From NCBI GenBank assembly GCA_964425745.1, contig CAYRNW010000022.1, positions 1-41,964 of the forward strand: a stretch of 41,964 nucleotides of DNA, written 5' to 3'. Source of the stretch: CALCNS01 sp964425745 (lineage in GTDB: Bacteria > Bacillota > JAAYKD01). The position numbers and the translations under genes are program-made. The notes under the pieces are model-generated. The model ran no database searches. It was not told the DNA's origin and saw only the letters and a list, made by a program, of their open reading frames with translations. Below are positions 24,905 to 33,020 of the stretch, piece by piece (position 1 is the first letter of the stretch; each line of letters opens with the position of its first letter).

Positions 24905-25066
24905 GAAGGTCGCGAATTACATTCCTTCGGTCGTTTAACACTTCGTTTGAGACTCCCTACGGAAAGAATTCGCTCCAGAAGAATCGCGCATCGGAAGGTC
25001 GCGAATTACATTCCTTCGGTCGTTTAACACTTCGTTTGAGACTCCCTACGGAAAGAATTCGCTCCA
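24905..25066. repeat. 73-bp direct repeat, two copies
   Basis: Positions 24905-24977 and 24994-25066 appear identical over 73 bases, separated by 16 bases. Each unit contains an imperfect inverted repeat, ATTCCTTCGG near one end and CGGAAAGAAT near the other, so each could form a hairpin. It lies between the convergent asd and ribU genes. No coding potential is evident (a short frame reads across both copies but lacks a ribosome binding site). It may be a small intergenic repeat family. Confidence 0.85.
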
Positions 25067-25070
25067 ACTA

Positions 25071-25108
25071 AAAAGAATCAGCATCGTAACACGATGCTGA
25101 TTCTTTTT
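25071..25108. terminator. Bidirectional terminator between asd and ribU
   Basis: A 13-base-pair perfect stem (AGAATCAGCATCG at 25074-25086 with 25092-25104) has A residues before it and T residues after it. It can therefore end both the plus-strand methionine operon and the minus-strand ribU transcript. Confidence 0.9.
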
Positions 25109-25156
25109 ACATATATTCCTATCCCTCGAGGGATCTTTAAGCCGCATTTAATGCCG

Positions 25157-25699
25157 CTATCTTGCTAAAAAGTCTTTCAGTCGCCAGTAGAGTAGCGCCG
25201 ATAGCACCGTTACAATAATACCTTTGGTAATATTAAAAGCGATCACGGCGGGTAAGAAAGCAATCAGCGCTTCCATGGGCATGAACAACGTATACATAGG
25301 GAAGATCACATAGAGGTTGATAAAATAGGCTGCCACTGTCATAATTCCTGTGCCGATTGCACCGGTGAAGAGCAGATTAAGGCTATCCTTTTTTACGAAC
25401 TTGATTTTGGAAGAAAGTGAAATGGAGAGGACCAAAATGCTACCGTAGAGGAAGTTGGCCAATTGACCGATACCTGCGCTGTCGGTAAACAATAGGTGAA
25501 CTAGGTTTTTGATTAACACAACCATGACACCACTGATGGGGCCGAAAGCTAAGCCAGCCACGGCGGCGGGGACATCGGCTAAATCTAATTTTAAGAAGGG
25601 CGTGCCAAACAGAGGGGGCGTTTCCAAATACATTAACACTAATGACAATGCGGCTAAAAGCGCCGTGCGCACCATCCATTTTAAGGAACCGTTTTTCAT
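25157..25699 (-). CDS. ribU: Riboflavin ECF transporter substrate-binding subunit RibU
   Basis: A 180-residue hydrophobic protein with about six transmembrane segments, the S component of an energy-coupling-factor transporter that captures riboflavin. The N-terminal part matches RibU-type S components: an AALLAALSLVL-like first helix (alanine motif for binding EcfT), then LETPPLFGTPFLKLDLADVPA. It is preceded by an FMN riboswitch and terminator, which makes the riboflavin assignment firm. The start follows AGAGGATG. The shared EcfA/A'/T energising module is not in the window and is presumably encoded elsewhere, as is usual for group II ECF systems. Confidence 0.92.
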   Translation of the reverse strand: MKNGSLKWMVRTALLAALSLVLMYLETPPLFGTPFLKLDLADVPAAVAGLAFGPISGVMVVLIKNLVHLLFTDSAGIGQLANFLYGSILVLSISLSSKIKFVKKDSLNLLFTGAIGTGIMTVAAYFINLYVIFPMYTLFMPMEALIAFLPAVIAFNITKGIIVTVLSALLYWRLKDFLAR

Positions 25700-25720
25700 C
25701 GTTTCATCCTCTTTCTCATG

Positions 25721-25757
25721 AAAAAATCGCTACCTGAACAATGCTCAGGCAGCGATG
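25721..25757 (-). terminator. Riboswitch-controlled terminator before ribU
   Basis: On the minus strand a long stem (ATCGCTGCCTGA paired with TCAGGTAGCGAT, one mismatch) is followed by TTTTTT. It lies between the FMN aptamer and the ribU start and is the expected expression platform: FMN-bound aptamer lets it form and stops transcription. Confidence 0.88.
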
Positions 25758-25830
25758 TTAGATCAAAGCGAAGAAGAAGAATCCTCCATCCCCTTTTATG
25801 AAGAGAATGGTAGGTCTACTCTGACTTTGC

Positions 25831-25960
25831 CTTCTTTCATCCGGACTATACCGTCGGTACCGGAATTTAACCGGTTCAACAGAAGAAACTTCTGCTCGCG
25901 GACTTGTGGAGTCTTGCTCCCTTGACCGCCGGTGGGGAATCACACCCCGCCCTGAAGACA
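25831..25960 (-). promoter_or_regulatory. FMN riboswitch (RFN element)
   Basis: On the minus strand the conserved RFN blocks appear in order: TCTTCAGGGCGGGGTG, GATTCCCCACCGGCGGT, AGTCCGCGAGC, a variable hairpin, AACCGGTTAAATTCCGGTACCGAC, then GGTATAGTCCGGATGAAAGA. All core elements of the class are recognisable. It controls ribU by transcription termination at 25721-25757. Confidence 0.95.
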
Positions 25961-25980
25961 TTGTAATTGATTGCAGGAAC

Positions 25981-26009
25981 ATCATACAATAGGTTCCTGA
26001 TTTCGTCAA
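25981..26009 (-). promoter_or_regulatory. Promoter of the FMN riboswitch-ribU transcript
   Basis: On the minus strand TTGACG (26009-26004), a 17-base spacer and TATGAT (25986-25981) form a good vegetative promoter. It is placed about 20 bases before the aptamer. Confidence 0.75.
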
Positions 26010-26018
26010 GGTTTTTTT

Positions 26019-26123
26019 GAGGGTTGGGGACGAGGGTTGGGGACGGTTCTCTCCCTTCTTTCAACCACAGGGACAGTTCTTTCAGAACCGTCCCCAAGTG
26101 GTTTCAACGAGAGAACCGTCCCC
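26019..26123. repeat. REP-like palindrome cluster (GGGGACGGTTCTC family)
   Basis: A tandem 13-base repeat GAGGGTTGGGGAC (26019-26031 and 26032-26044) leads into an inverted repeat. GGGGACGGTTCTCTC (26039-26053) pairs with its exact complement at 26109-26123. Nested inside is a second hairpin (about 26070-26095) with a GGGAC(A/G)GTTCT-type arm. The outer arm is identical to that at 3111-3142. The cluster ends 7 bases before the stop of the minus-strand gene at 26131 and may act as its transcription end. Confidence 0.75.
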
Positions 26124-26130
26124 AAGACTG

Positions 26131-28470
26131 TTAGCGGTTGAGGAAGTTGTAGTAGACCATTGCGACCATGGCACGGGTTGCGTTTTGTTGAGGATTAAAG
26201 TTTCCCTGCAAATCGCCATTGACGAGTTTCAAGCCCTGAGCGATTGCAACATATCCATAATCTTCCGCATCAATCGTAGCTTGATCCGCGAATTTCACTA
26301 CGAAGATTCCGGGGATCTTGGCTACTTTTCCATACCCCGACATGTTCAAAATCGCCTTAACTAAATCGCTTTTGCTTACCGCAGAGCTCGGGTCGCGTTC
26401 TTCTTTGGTAAGAATATTCATGGAGTAGGCTTGATTATAAAGGTAGTCTTCGTTCTTTTCCAACTCGGTGCGGGAATTGTTGGCAGAGAGGATGAAAATC
26501 AACAGTTCTCGTTGCGTTAAATCTTGATTGGGGATGAACGTTTCCCCGCTGAAACCTATTCCGTATTGCGCCAACGTTGTGATTTGCTTCTCGGCATAAT
26601 GTCCTGCAATATCATTGTAATTGGGTAATTCAAGTGTGGTTTCATAGGTGTTCTCCAGGATTTCCCCGGTTTTGGCGTCGATGCCGTAAATATAGGAATC
26701 GTTTTCATATTGATACGCCAAACGATATTCATAGATGTATCCGTATCCGTAGGCTTTTAAGGGCTCATAAAGAGGAGAATCCGGATCAATCGCTGCCGGT
26801 AATTGCAGATACTGCAACTTGGTTTCATGAGCATTGGCATAGAGATCGATCGCCTGCGCTTCGTCAATTAAGTCTTCTGCTGAATCAAATACAACACCTT
26901 CGGTCCAAGATTGGTAGAAGCTGTCAACAGCTCCGGTTTGAGCATTGATGCTGACGCTAATATTATTACTGGGCAAGAAGTAGTCATTGGCCGTATGAGC
27001 AAAGGTGAATTGGAAGGAACTCGCATAATGTTCGGGTTTTTCTGGAACAAAGGTGTCATAAAGAGCGGTTACACTAAAGTGTTCCGTCGCATACTCTTGT
27101 AAGAACAAGCGAGCAGTCGCTTCGGCACTTTCTTTGCTGACCGTAATATCATACAGAGTTTCTTCTAAATAGGGGTAGTTAGAAGAGAAGGAAATTAATT
27201 CACCGGTTTTGGCGTTCATGGTAGCATATTTGCGAGTAAAGAGCCGGTCGCTTCCTGCGACCGCCTTTGTGAAGTCTAAAGAAGCAGTGATATCGCCATT
27301 GCTTTCATTCAAATAGAAGTGATAGCCGGAAAGCTGGTAACTGCGATCCATTTTGAGTGCTTCAATTTGGAAGAGCATTTCTGTCAAGGTTTCTTTGCTG
27401 AGCGCATCTTTGAGTTTTTCAACTCCTTCAAGTTCGGTGGGAGTGAGATACTCTTCATAACCACCTTTGCCATCGGCTGCGGTAGGAGAGGGAGCAACAG
27501 AAGACATTTCGTTTCTGACACCTAAGTCTTCAAACATCGTATTAATATCGATGAGTTCCCCTGTTTTGGCATCTACCATCCAATTACCTTCAATGAAGGG
27601 CAAATAGCGCAAAACCGCTTTATAGGTTTTGGGTTCCGTAGGCGCCGGTTGCGGTTCGGGCTTAGGTTCCGGGTTCGGAATCACAGCATCGGGTGCCATT
27701 TCAGGTTGTGCTAAGTCATCGGTCATAGGGCGGGGAATCGGTGGTAGAGGAGGAATAGGTTGGGCTTCATCTTCTACTAACACATACTGTAACTTCATGC
27801 CGATTTTGCCTTTCAGCAACCAAGCCGCTGCTTCTTGACTGATACCGGTCTCGGTAGAGGGGATCTCTCCTATGATTTTACTGTGAGAATCGCTTCGGTA
27901 GAAGGATTGCACCATAAGATCATCGGCGTTGATGTTGATATTAAAACTCAAGCCGCTTTCCATTCCGTTCAGCAGAATTGAACCGTTGAAGTAATACTGC
28001 GTGGCGGACAAGGATTCTTGAGTATTTCCCTCGCTGAATTCAACAGTTTCACCCACGGTCAAGATTTGAGCAACAAAGGATTTTGCTACTTCCAAGGCAG
28101 CTGCTTTGCTGTTGACCGGAAAGGAGGGCTCAAAAAACGGAGTATAAGGTTTGTAAATACCATCTTGGGTTTTGTAGCGCGAATATTGCATGATCTTACC
28201 GCTTTCTAGAGCGTAGATTGTCAAATTATCGCTTTCAGAGCTCCAATTGAGATTCCAATAAGAGTTGAGAACATCTTCTTGCAGAGTGCCGTTGAAGTTG
28301 GTGTAGTGATCCCCGATTTCAACGGTTTGTTTGACTTTCATGGTCACAATTCCCAAGCGATCTTTTACTAAAGCATCGCTTTTTGAAGGGATTTCAGCAG
28401 CAGCTGAAGGTGGCAATATCGTCATCACAAGGATAGCCATAATCAGGGCATAGGCAAGTTTTCTTTTCAT
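26131..28470 (-). CDS. Secreted YcdB/YcdC-repeat protein with SLH-like C terminus
   Basis: A 779-residue exported protein. Signal peptide: about residues 1-25 (cleavage near SAAAE). The body is built of repeated YcdB/YcdC-type (PepSY-like) units. Their marks are recurring (D)AKTGE(L/I) turns (at VDAKTGELID, MNAKTGELIS, INAQTGAVDS and IDAKTGEILE) and repeated helices of the EATARLFLQEYA kind. A Pro/Glu-rich linker covers about residues 232-281. The last 180 residues contain two or more degenerate SLH modules (DIAGHYAEKQITTLAQYGI; NGDLQGNFNPQQNATRAMVAM), suggesting cell-wall anchoring. GGGAGGATCC precedes the ATG. Function is unknown; the repeats resemble peptidase-propeptide domains but no catalytic domain is present, so a peptidase-inhibitory or scaffold role is only a guess. 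Confidence 0.8.
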   Translation of the reverse strand: MKRKLAYALIMAILVMTILPPSAAAEIPSKSDALVKDRLGIVTMKVKQTVEIGDHYTNFNGTLQEDVLNSYWNLNWSSESDNLTIYALESGKIMQYSRYKTQDGIYKPYTPFFEPSFPVNSKAAALEVAKSFVAQILTVGETVEFSEGNTQESLSATQYYFNGSILLNGMESGLSFNININADDLMVQSFYRSDSHSKIIGEIPSTETGISQEAAAWLLKGKIGMKLQYVLVEDEAQPIPPLPPIPRPMTDDLAQPEMAPDAVIPNPEPKPEPQPAPTEPKTYKAVLRYLPFIEGNWMVDAKTGELIDINTMFEDLGVRNEMSSVAPSPTAADGKGGYEEYLTPTELEGVEKLKDALSKETLTEMLFQIEALKMDRSYQLSGYHFYLNESNGDITASLDFTKAVAGSDRLFTRKYATMNAKTGELISFSSNYPYLEETLYDITVSKESAEATARLFLQEYATEHFSVTALYDTFVPEKPEHYASSFQFTFAHTANDYFLPSNNISVSINAQTGAVDSFYQSWTEGVVFDSAEDLIDEAQAIDLYANAHETKLQYLQLPAAIDPDSPLYEPLKAYGYGYIYEYRLAYQYENDSYIYGIDAKTGEILENTYETTLELPNYNDIAGHYAEKQITTLAQYGIGFSGETFIPNQDLTQRELLIFILSANNSRTELEKNEDYLYNQAYSMNILTKEERDPSSAVSKSDLVKAILNMSGYGKVAKIPGIFVVKFADQATIDAEDYGYVAIAQGLKLVNGDLQGNFNPQQNATRAMVAMVYYNFLNR

Positions 28471-28545
28471 TAGGATCCTCCCTTTCGATTTCTATGTTTC
28501 TATTTTATACGACGGGTTAGATTGTGAGAAAGTTCCATAAAAAAT

Positions 28546-28575
28546 AAAAAAAGGACGGCAGAACCGTCCCTTTTT
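28546..28575 (-). terminator. Terminator after darA
   Basis: GGACGG and CCGTCC (28553-28558 with 28564-28569) form a short GC-rich stem with a T run on both sides. On the minus strand it ends the darA transcript 13 bases after the stop. The arm GGGACGGTTCTG resembles the REP-like family at 3111 and 26039. Confidence 0.8.
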
Positions 28576-28582
28576 CGAAAAA

Positions 28583-28957
28583 TTATTGTTGATTTTCTGC
28601 CGGAGCGGGTGTTTCCGGTTGTAGTAATTGTGTAAGATTGATTTTTTCAGCATCGAGCACAAAAACAATGGCCCCGCCAACTACGACTTCGACCGGATAA
28701 TGAGGCATAGCTCCCATAAAACCACCAATGGTCGGAGTGGCGTTCATTAACTGAGTGCGTGCATGACAATGGGTTTTGATCAGCTCTATTACTTGATCAA
28801 CCTGTTCAGGCTCAATACCAATCAGTAAGGTTGAGTTCCCGGTACTTAAAAACCCACCGGTGCTGGAAATGCGTGTGGATCGAAAATTATTTTCCCTCAA
28901 AGCATCGCCTAAATTGCGATAATCCTGGTCCTGAATAATTGCTACAATCAATTTCAT
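28583..28957 (-). CDS. darA: Cyclic-di-AMP receptor DarA (PII-like)
   Basis: A 124-residue PII-like protein of the DUF970/PstA/DarA family that binds cyclic di-AMP as a trimer. The N terminus MKLIVAIIQDQD and the nucleotide-loop motif TRISSTGGFLSTGNSTLLIG (residues 28-47) are diagnostic. The C-terminal beta strand VVVGGAIVFVLD is also typical; a Pro/Ala/Glu-rich tail ends the protein. Start ATG 28957 follows AAAAGGGGG; an in-frame start 27 bases further upstream lies before this ribosome binding site and is rejected. The gene lies 114 bases after phoR on the same strand and may be read from the phosphate operon. DarA is usually found with tmk/holB, so this position is unusual. Confidence 0.92.
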   Translation of the reverse strand: MKLIVAIIQDQDYRNLGDALRENNFRSTRISSTGGFLSTGNSTLLIGIEPEQVDQVIELIKTHCHARTQLMNATPTIGGFMGAMPHYPVEVVVGGAIVFVLDAEKINLTQLLQPETPAPAENQQ

Positions 28958-29071
28958 AGTCGTTCCCCCTTTTAACAGAATCAAATCTATCGATCAGAGG
29001 CGTCCATGCCTTCTGAACAACTTCTCTGTTCCTTATTTCTGTTCGTAGAGAACTGTTTCCTTCTTTTTTCT

Positions 29072-30763
29072 TCAATCTTCAGGATTTTGGATTTTTGGAA
29101 AAAGAATCGAAATCTGAGTTCCTTTACCCGGCTTGCTCAGCAAATCAATAGAGGCGCCATGTTGTCTTGCACCATGTTTGACAATGGCCAAACCCAATCC
29201 AGTGCCATCGATCTTGCGCGAGTGTGTTTTGTCAGCGCGGAAAAATCGCTCAAAAACACGATTTTGATCTTCCAATTCGATCCCCATACCACTGTCTTTG
29301 ACTCGCAACAAAACAGCGTCACCCATGGGCTGGGTGGTCACTTCTAAAGAACCATTGATTTTATTATACTTAATCGCGTTATCGCAAAGATTAAAAATCA
29401 TTTCTTCCAGTAAAACTCGGCTCCCCATCACAGAAACCGGCACACCGCTTACTTTAACCTGAATGTGCATCTCTTCAATTTGAGGTTGTAAACGTTTGAG
29501 CACTCCTTCCGCCAAAGCCCGCAGTTCCACCGGCTCCGGATTCAAAGGGGTTTTATTCTCATCCAATTTGGAAATCATAATAATGTCTTCAACCAGATGG
29601 ATGAGGCGTTGCGCTTCTTGGTGGATTCGCTCCACGAACTGAGGCACATCATCGGGTTTGACTAATCCGTTTTTAATAATCTCGGCATAGCCGGAAATCG
29701 ACTGTAATGGAGTCTTTAATTCGTGGGAAACATTGGCGGTGAATTCTTTGCGGAGTTGTTCGGCTGCCTGACGATCGGTAACATCCAAGAGGAAGAGAAC
29801 CGTCCCCTGCAAATGATCTTCATTGCAAACCGGGTGCGCTAAGAACTGGTAGGTTTTGCGATGATAATTCAAGAACATTTCTTCACTATGTTCACACGTC
29901 AGTTGCTCAAAAAGGCTTTTCAGATCGAGGCTTCGTGTTAGCAGTAAGAGATTTTTGCCAATCAAGTCATCTCCTGCCAAATCTAACATATGCATAGCAG
30001 ATTGATTAATGGTCACGATTTCCTTTTGTCCATTCAAGAGAATTAGGCCATTGCTCATATGTTGAGTAATCGTATCAAACTCAAGTTTTGCTTTTTCAAG
30101 GGCAAATAATTGAGTTTGTAACGCACGATTCTGATGTTCAATCCTCCCCAACAAGGGAGCCAACTCTTCATAGGTGTCATTTTCCAAAGGATGAATGAGA
30201 TCTAAGCTGTTTAATGGCTGCATGAGACGTTTCGTTTCCCGATGTGCCACAAAATAAGCAAGAGCCCCAATTAAAATCATGAAGAATAAAAACCAAGGCA
30301 CCAACTGCAGCAGAGAAGCCCAAATACTGTCGGTAGTGACGGCAGTGCGTAAAACTTGTTGATTCGGCAAGAGAAGAGCGTAGTAAAAGGTTTGTTGACT
30401 CAAAGTGTCGGAAGAGCGAATCGATTTGCTGCTACCCAAATTACGTGCTTCGATGACTTCGGGACGGTCATTATGATTGACCATCGTTGCAACATTACTG
30501 AAATTATCAAATAAAACCGTGCCATCTACATCGATTAGCGTGATTCGGTTTAAAAGAGATTGATTGGGCGCGGATTTCAACTCTAATAAATAAGAAAACC
30601 CACCGGTTTCCAATCCGGCTGAATAAATTAGGGCTTCTTTTTGTAATTCTTGTTGGGTATTTTCAAAACTTTTTTGATACAGCAAACCAAAGATTAAGCC
30701 ACTGCTAACAATGGCGGCGATCATGGAATATAAGAAAATCTTTAAAAATATGGACTTCCTCAT
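29072..30763 (-). CDS. phoR: Phosphate sensor histidine kinase PhoR
   Basis: A 563-residue membrane kinase that phosphorylates PhoP. Transmembrane helices at about residues 7-29 and 152-172 flank an extracytoplasmic domain of about 120 residues. A PAS domain follows (about 228-330), then the dimerisation/phosphorylation domain with His347 (VSHELKTPLQ). The ATPase domain has the N box (NLCDNAIKYN), DSGMGI, the F box (VFERFFRAD) and GTGLGLAIVKH. Start ATG 30763 overlaps the phoP stop (TCATGA). An earlier in-frame start inside phoP lacks support. Identity as PhoR rather than another kinase rests on linkage to pstB-phoU-phoP. Confidence 0.92.
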   Translation of the reverse strand: MRKSIFLKIFLYSMIAAIVSSGLIFGLLYQKSFENTQQELQKEALIYSAGLETGGFSYLLELKSAPNQSLLNRITLIDVDGTVLFDNFSNVATMVNHNDRPEVIEARNLGSSKSIRSSDTLSQQTFYYALLLPNQQVLRTAVTTDSIWASLLQLVPWFLFFMILIGALAYFVAHRETKRLMQPLNSLDLIHPLENDTYEELAPLLGRIEHQNRALQTQLFALEKAKLEFDTITQHMSNGLILLNGQKEIVTINQSAMHMLDLAGDDLIGKNLLLLTRSLDLKSLFEQLTCEHSEEMFLNYHRKTYQFLAHPVCNEDHLQGTVLFLLDVTDRQAAEQLRKEFTANVSHELKTPLQSISGYAEIIKNGLVKPDDVPQFVERIHQEAQRLIHLVEDIIMISKLDENKTPLNPEPVELRALAEGVLKRLQPQIEEMHIQVKVSGVPVSVMGSRVLLEEMIFNLCDNAIKYNKINGSLEVTTQPMGDAVLLRVKDSGMGIELEDQNRVFERFFRADKTHSRKIDGTGLGLAIVKHGARQHGASIDLLSKPGKGTQISILFPKIQNPED

Positions 30764-31434
30764 GACAAATTCACCAGACGATACCCCATACCTCGTACGG
30801 TTTCGATCATATCTCCGCAAGCACCCAACTTTTGTCGCAAGGTGCGCACATGCACGTCTACAGTTCGAGTCTCACCAGGAAAATCATATCCCCAGATATC
30901 GGTGAGTAAGATGTCACGTGTATAGACAATGCCCGGGGTTTTCATGAGATGATGCAATAACTGAAATTCCTTTAGGGTTAGATTGACGGGCTCTTCTCCT
31001 ACAAAAACAAGATGTTTGGTCTCATGCAAACTCAAGGCACCGATTTGAAGAATATCTTCTTGACTGCCTCGACCACTTCGTCGTAAAACGGCTCTGACGC
31101 GAGAAACCAGTTCCATCATGCCAAAGGGTTTAGCAATGTAATCATCGGCTCCACTGTCTAATCCAGTGACTTTATCAAATTCGGTTCCTTTAGCGGTGGC
31201 CATAATCACCGGTAAATCTGCGGAGTATGGGGTGTTGCGCAATTGTTTTAAGATAGAAATGCCATCTTTTCCCGGAAGCATGATGTCTAAAATAACCAGT
31301 TCGGGAAGTTTATTCTGCATTGCGGTAAAGAAGGGCTCACTGTCCGAAAACCCCCTTGCTTCAAAACCCGTAGATTGAAGAGTATATACCACCAATTCTC
31401 GGATATTGCGGTCATCTTCCACGACATAAATCAT
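30760..31434 (-). CDS. phoP: Phosphate response regulator PhoP (OmpR family)
   Basis: A 224-residue two-component regulator. The receiver domain (1 to about 118) has acidic residues Glu6/Asp7, the phosphoacceptor Asp50 (VILDIMLPG), Thr80 and Lys102 (AKPFG). The OmpR/PhoB winged-helix domain (about 128-224) has LTLKEFQLLHHL, DIWGYDFPGETRTVDVHV and RGMGYRL. The ATG directly follows the phoU stop codon, and AAGGAG lies at the end of phoU. It presumably binds the TTTACA-type boxes before pstC and pstB. Some groups call this protein PhoB. Confidence 0.93.
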   Translation of the reverse strand: MIYVVEDDRNIRELVVYTLQSTGFEARGFSDSEPFFTAMQNKLPELVILDIMLPGKDGISILKQLRNTPYSADLPVIMATAKGTEFDKVTGLDSGADDYIAKPFGMMELVSRVRAVLRRSGRGSQEDILQIGALSLHETKHLVFVGEEPVNLTLKEFQLLHHLMKTPGIVYTRDILLTDIWGYDFPGETRTVDVHVRTLRQKLGACGDMIETVRGMGYRLVNLS

Positions 31435-32082
31435 TTAATCATCTCCTTCGCGGGATCCGGTTATCGAAAACAGGACCCATTCAGCAATGTTGGTTGCATG
31501 ATCGCCAATGCGTTCAAAGTACTTGGCAATCATCAGTAAATCTAAAGCAGCAGTGGCATCGCAACATTGCGCCGCAATTCGTTCCACGAGGACTCTTTTC
31601 ATTTCATTGAACAGCTCGTCCACCACATCATCATAAGCGATAATTTTGTGTGCCAGTTCAGCATCTTGATTAACATAGGCATCAATACTTTCAATCACCA
31701 TCTTCATGGTGGCTTTGGCCATTTCGTCAATGGGACGCACCATATCTTCTTCATGAATGCTGCCAAAGGTTACAATTTCAGAGATATCGGCTGCTTGATC
31801 ACCAATTCGTTCCATGTCGGTAATCATCTTCAAAGCCGAGGAGATTTGACGCAAATCGCGTGCTACCGGTTGTTGCTGTAACAGCAATCGGAGGCAATGA
31901 CTTTCAATCTCGCGTTCCTTGCGGTCGATTTCAGCGTCGGCGGCAATGGTTTGTTTTGCCAAGGAGGTGTCATTTTCCAACAATGCTTGGTTGGCATCGG
32001 CAATAATCGTTTCACAAAGGGTGCCCATTTCAATCATATACTGGTTCAGCAGAGCCAGCTGTTCGTCGAATTTACTGCGCAT
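31435..32082 (-). CDS. phoU: Phosphate transport regulator PhoU
   Basis: A 215-residue all-helical protein made of two PhoU repeats (about 10-100 and 110-205). It carries the metal-binding-type motifs DMERIGDQAADI and KYFERIGDHATNIAEW. PhoU connects Pst transport with PhoR, keeping the kinase quiet when phosphate is plentiful. Start at 32082 follows GGAGG at the end of pstB; a longer frame reaching into pstB is rejected. One base separates it from the pstB stop, and phoP starts right after its own stop. The gene order makes one signalling unit: ATPase, adaptor, regulator, kinase. Confidence 0.95.
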   Translation of the reverse strand: MRSKFDEQLALLNQYMIEMGTLCETIIADANQALLENDTSLAKQTIAADAEIDRKEREIESHCLRLLLQQQPVARDLRQISSALKMITDMERIGDQAADISEIVTFGSIHEEDMVRPIDEMAKATMKMVIESIDAYVNQDAELAHKIIAYDDVVDELFNEMKRVLVERIAAQCCDATAALDLLMIAKYFERIGDHATNIAEWVLFSITGSREGDD

Positions 32083-32083
32083 T

Positions 32084-32839
32084 TTATCCAAACCTCCCTG
32101 TAATGTAATCTTCTGTGCGCTGATCTTTAGGCATTGAGAAAAGTTGTTCGGTGGTGGCCATTTCAACGACTTCTCCCATTAAGAAGAACGCCGTTTGATC
32201 TGAGGTGCGAACTGCTTGCTGCATATTGTGCGTGACAATAACTATGGAGTATTTGTCGCTCAGTTCCATGACCAATTCTTCGATTTTGGCCGTAGAAATA
32301 GGGTCTAACGAAGAAGTCGGCTCATCCATAAGTAAGACTTCCGGTTCAACAGCCAAGGCGCGTGCAATGCACAAGCGTTGCTGCTGCCCTCCGGACAAAC
32401 CCAGAGCGTTATGTTTTAAGCGATCCTTGGTTTCATCCCATATGGCGGCATTGCGCAATGCAGTTTCGACTAAATCGTCCAATTTGACTTTGTTTCGTAA
32501 CCCATGTGTGCGAGGACCATAAGCAACGTTATCATAAATGCTCATTGGAAAAGGATTGGGTTTTTGGAATACCATACCCACTCGCTTACGCAAGAGGTTG
32601 ACATCCATACTTCCATAAATATCTTCTCCATCGAGTAAGACTTCTCCTGTTATCTTAGCAGTTTCTACCAGGTCATTCATCCGATTTAAACTTTTAAGGA
32701 AAGATGATTTTCCACACCCGGAGGGCCCGATAAAAGCGGTCACTTTCTTTTCGGGAATGTGCATCTGGATATTTTTGAGCGCGTGGAAATCCCCGTAATG
32801 TAAATTTAATTGATTGATCGTGAATTTATCCTTATCCAT
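32084..32839 (-). CDS. pstB: Phosphate ABC transporter ATPase PstB
   Basis: A 251-residue ATPase that energises phosphate import through PstC/PstA. Walker A: GPSGCGKS (38-45). Q-loop and PstB-specific motif: FQKPNPFPMSIYDNVAYGPR. Signature: LSGGQQQR (148-155). Walker B: LLMDEPTSSLDP (169-180), with the switch histidine in VTHNMQQ. The start ATG 32839 is preferred, 7 bases after AAGGGA; a TTG at 32845 is closer to that site. It heads the minus-strand pstB-phoU-phoP-phoR unit, about 29 kb from its partner permeases pstC/pstA. Confidence 0.95.
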   Translation of the reverse strand: MDKDKFTINQLNLHYGDFHALKNIQMHIPEKKVTAFIGPSGCGKSSFLKSLNRMNDLVETAKITGEVLLDGEDIYGSMDVNLLRKRVGMVFQKPNPFPMSIYDNVAYGPRTHGLRNKVKLDDLVETALRNAAIWDETKDRLKHNALGLSGGQQQRLCIARALAVEPEVLLMDEPTSSLDPISTAKIEELVMELSDKYSIVIVTHNMQQAVRTSDQTAFFLMGEVVEMATTEQLFSMPKDQRTEDYITGRFG

Positions 32840-32856
32840 TTTCAATTCCCTTCTTC

Positions 32857-32931
32857 TATATAGATGTCTTTTCCAACTTCTGGTTTAATTGTAAAATCTC
32901 AATGTAAAGTCCAAAAGAGAGCCTGGGTAAA
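32857..32931 (-). promoter_or_regulatory. pstB promoter region with PhoP-type boxes
   Basis: On the minus strand TTTACC (32931-32926), TTTACA (32908-32903) and TTTACA (32895-32890) lie 23 and 13 bases apart, much like the arrangement before pstC. A possible -10, TATATA (32862-32857), is 27 bases downstream, with no convincing -35. This suits a PhoP-activated promoter and would make phoP-phoR autoregulated. Confidence 0.45.
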
Positions 32932-33020
32932 ATCTTTGTTAAATCACAAATAAAAAGGGTAAGAAGGATTCGATTCTTCACCACACGAAATGAATAGCAA
33001 ACATTGAAGGAGGGCTCGCC

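Noticed and set aside
24833..25027. 64-codon plus-strand frame across the 73-bp repeats
   Set aside because: It begins inside asd in another frame and reads non-coding repeat sequence.
26017..26364. 115-codon plus-strand frame over the palindrome cluster
   Set aside because: Antisense to the end of the YcdB-repeat gene and starting in a repeat; no ribosome binding site.
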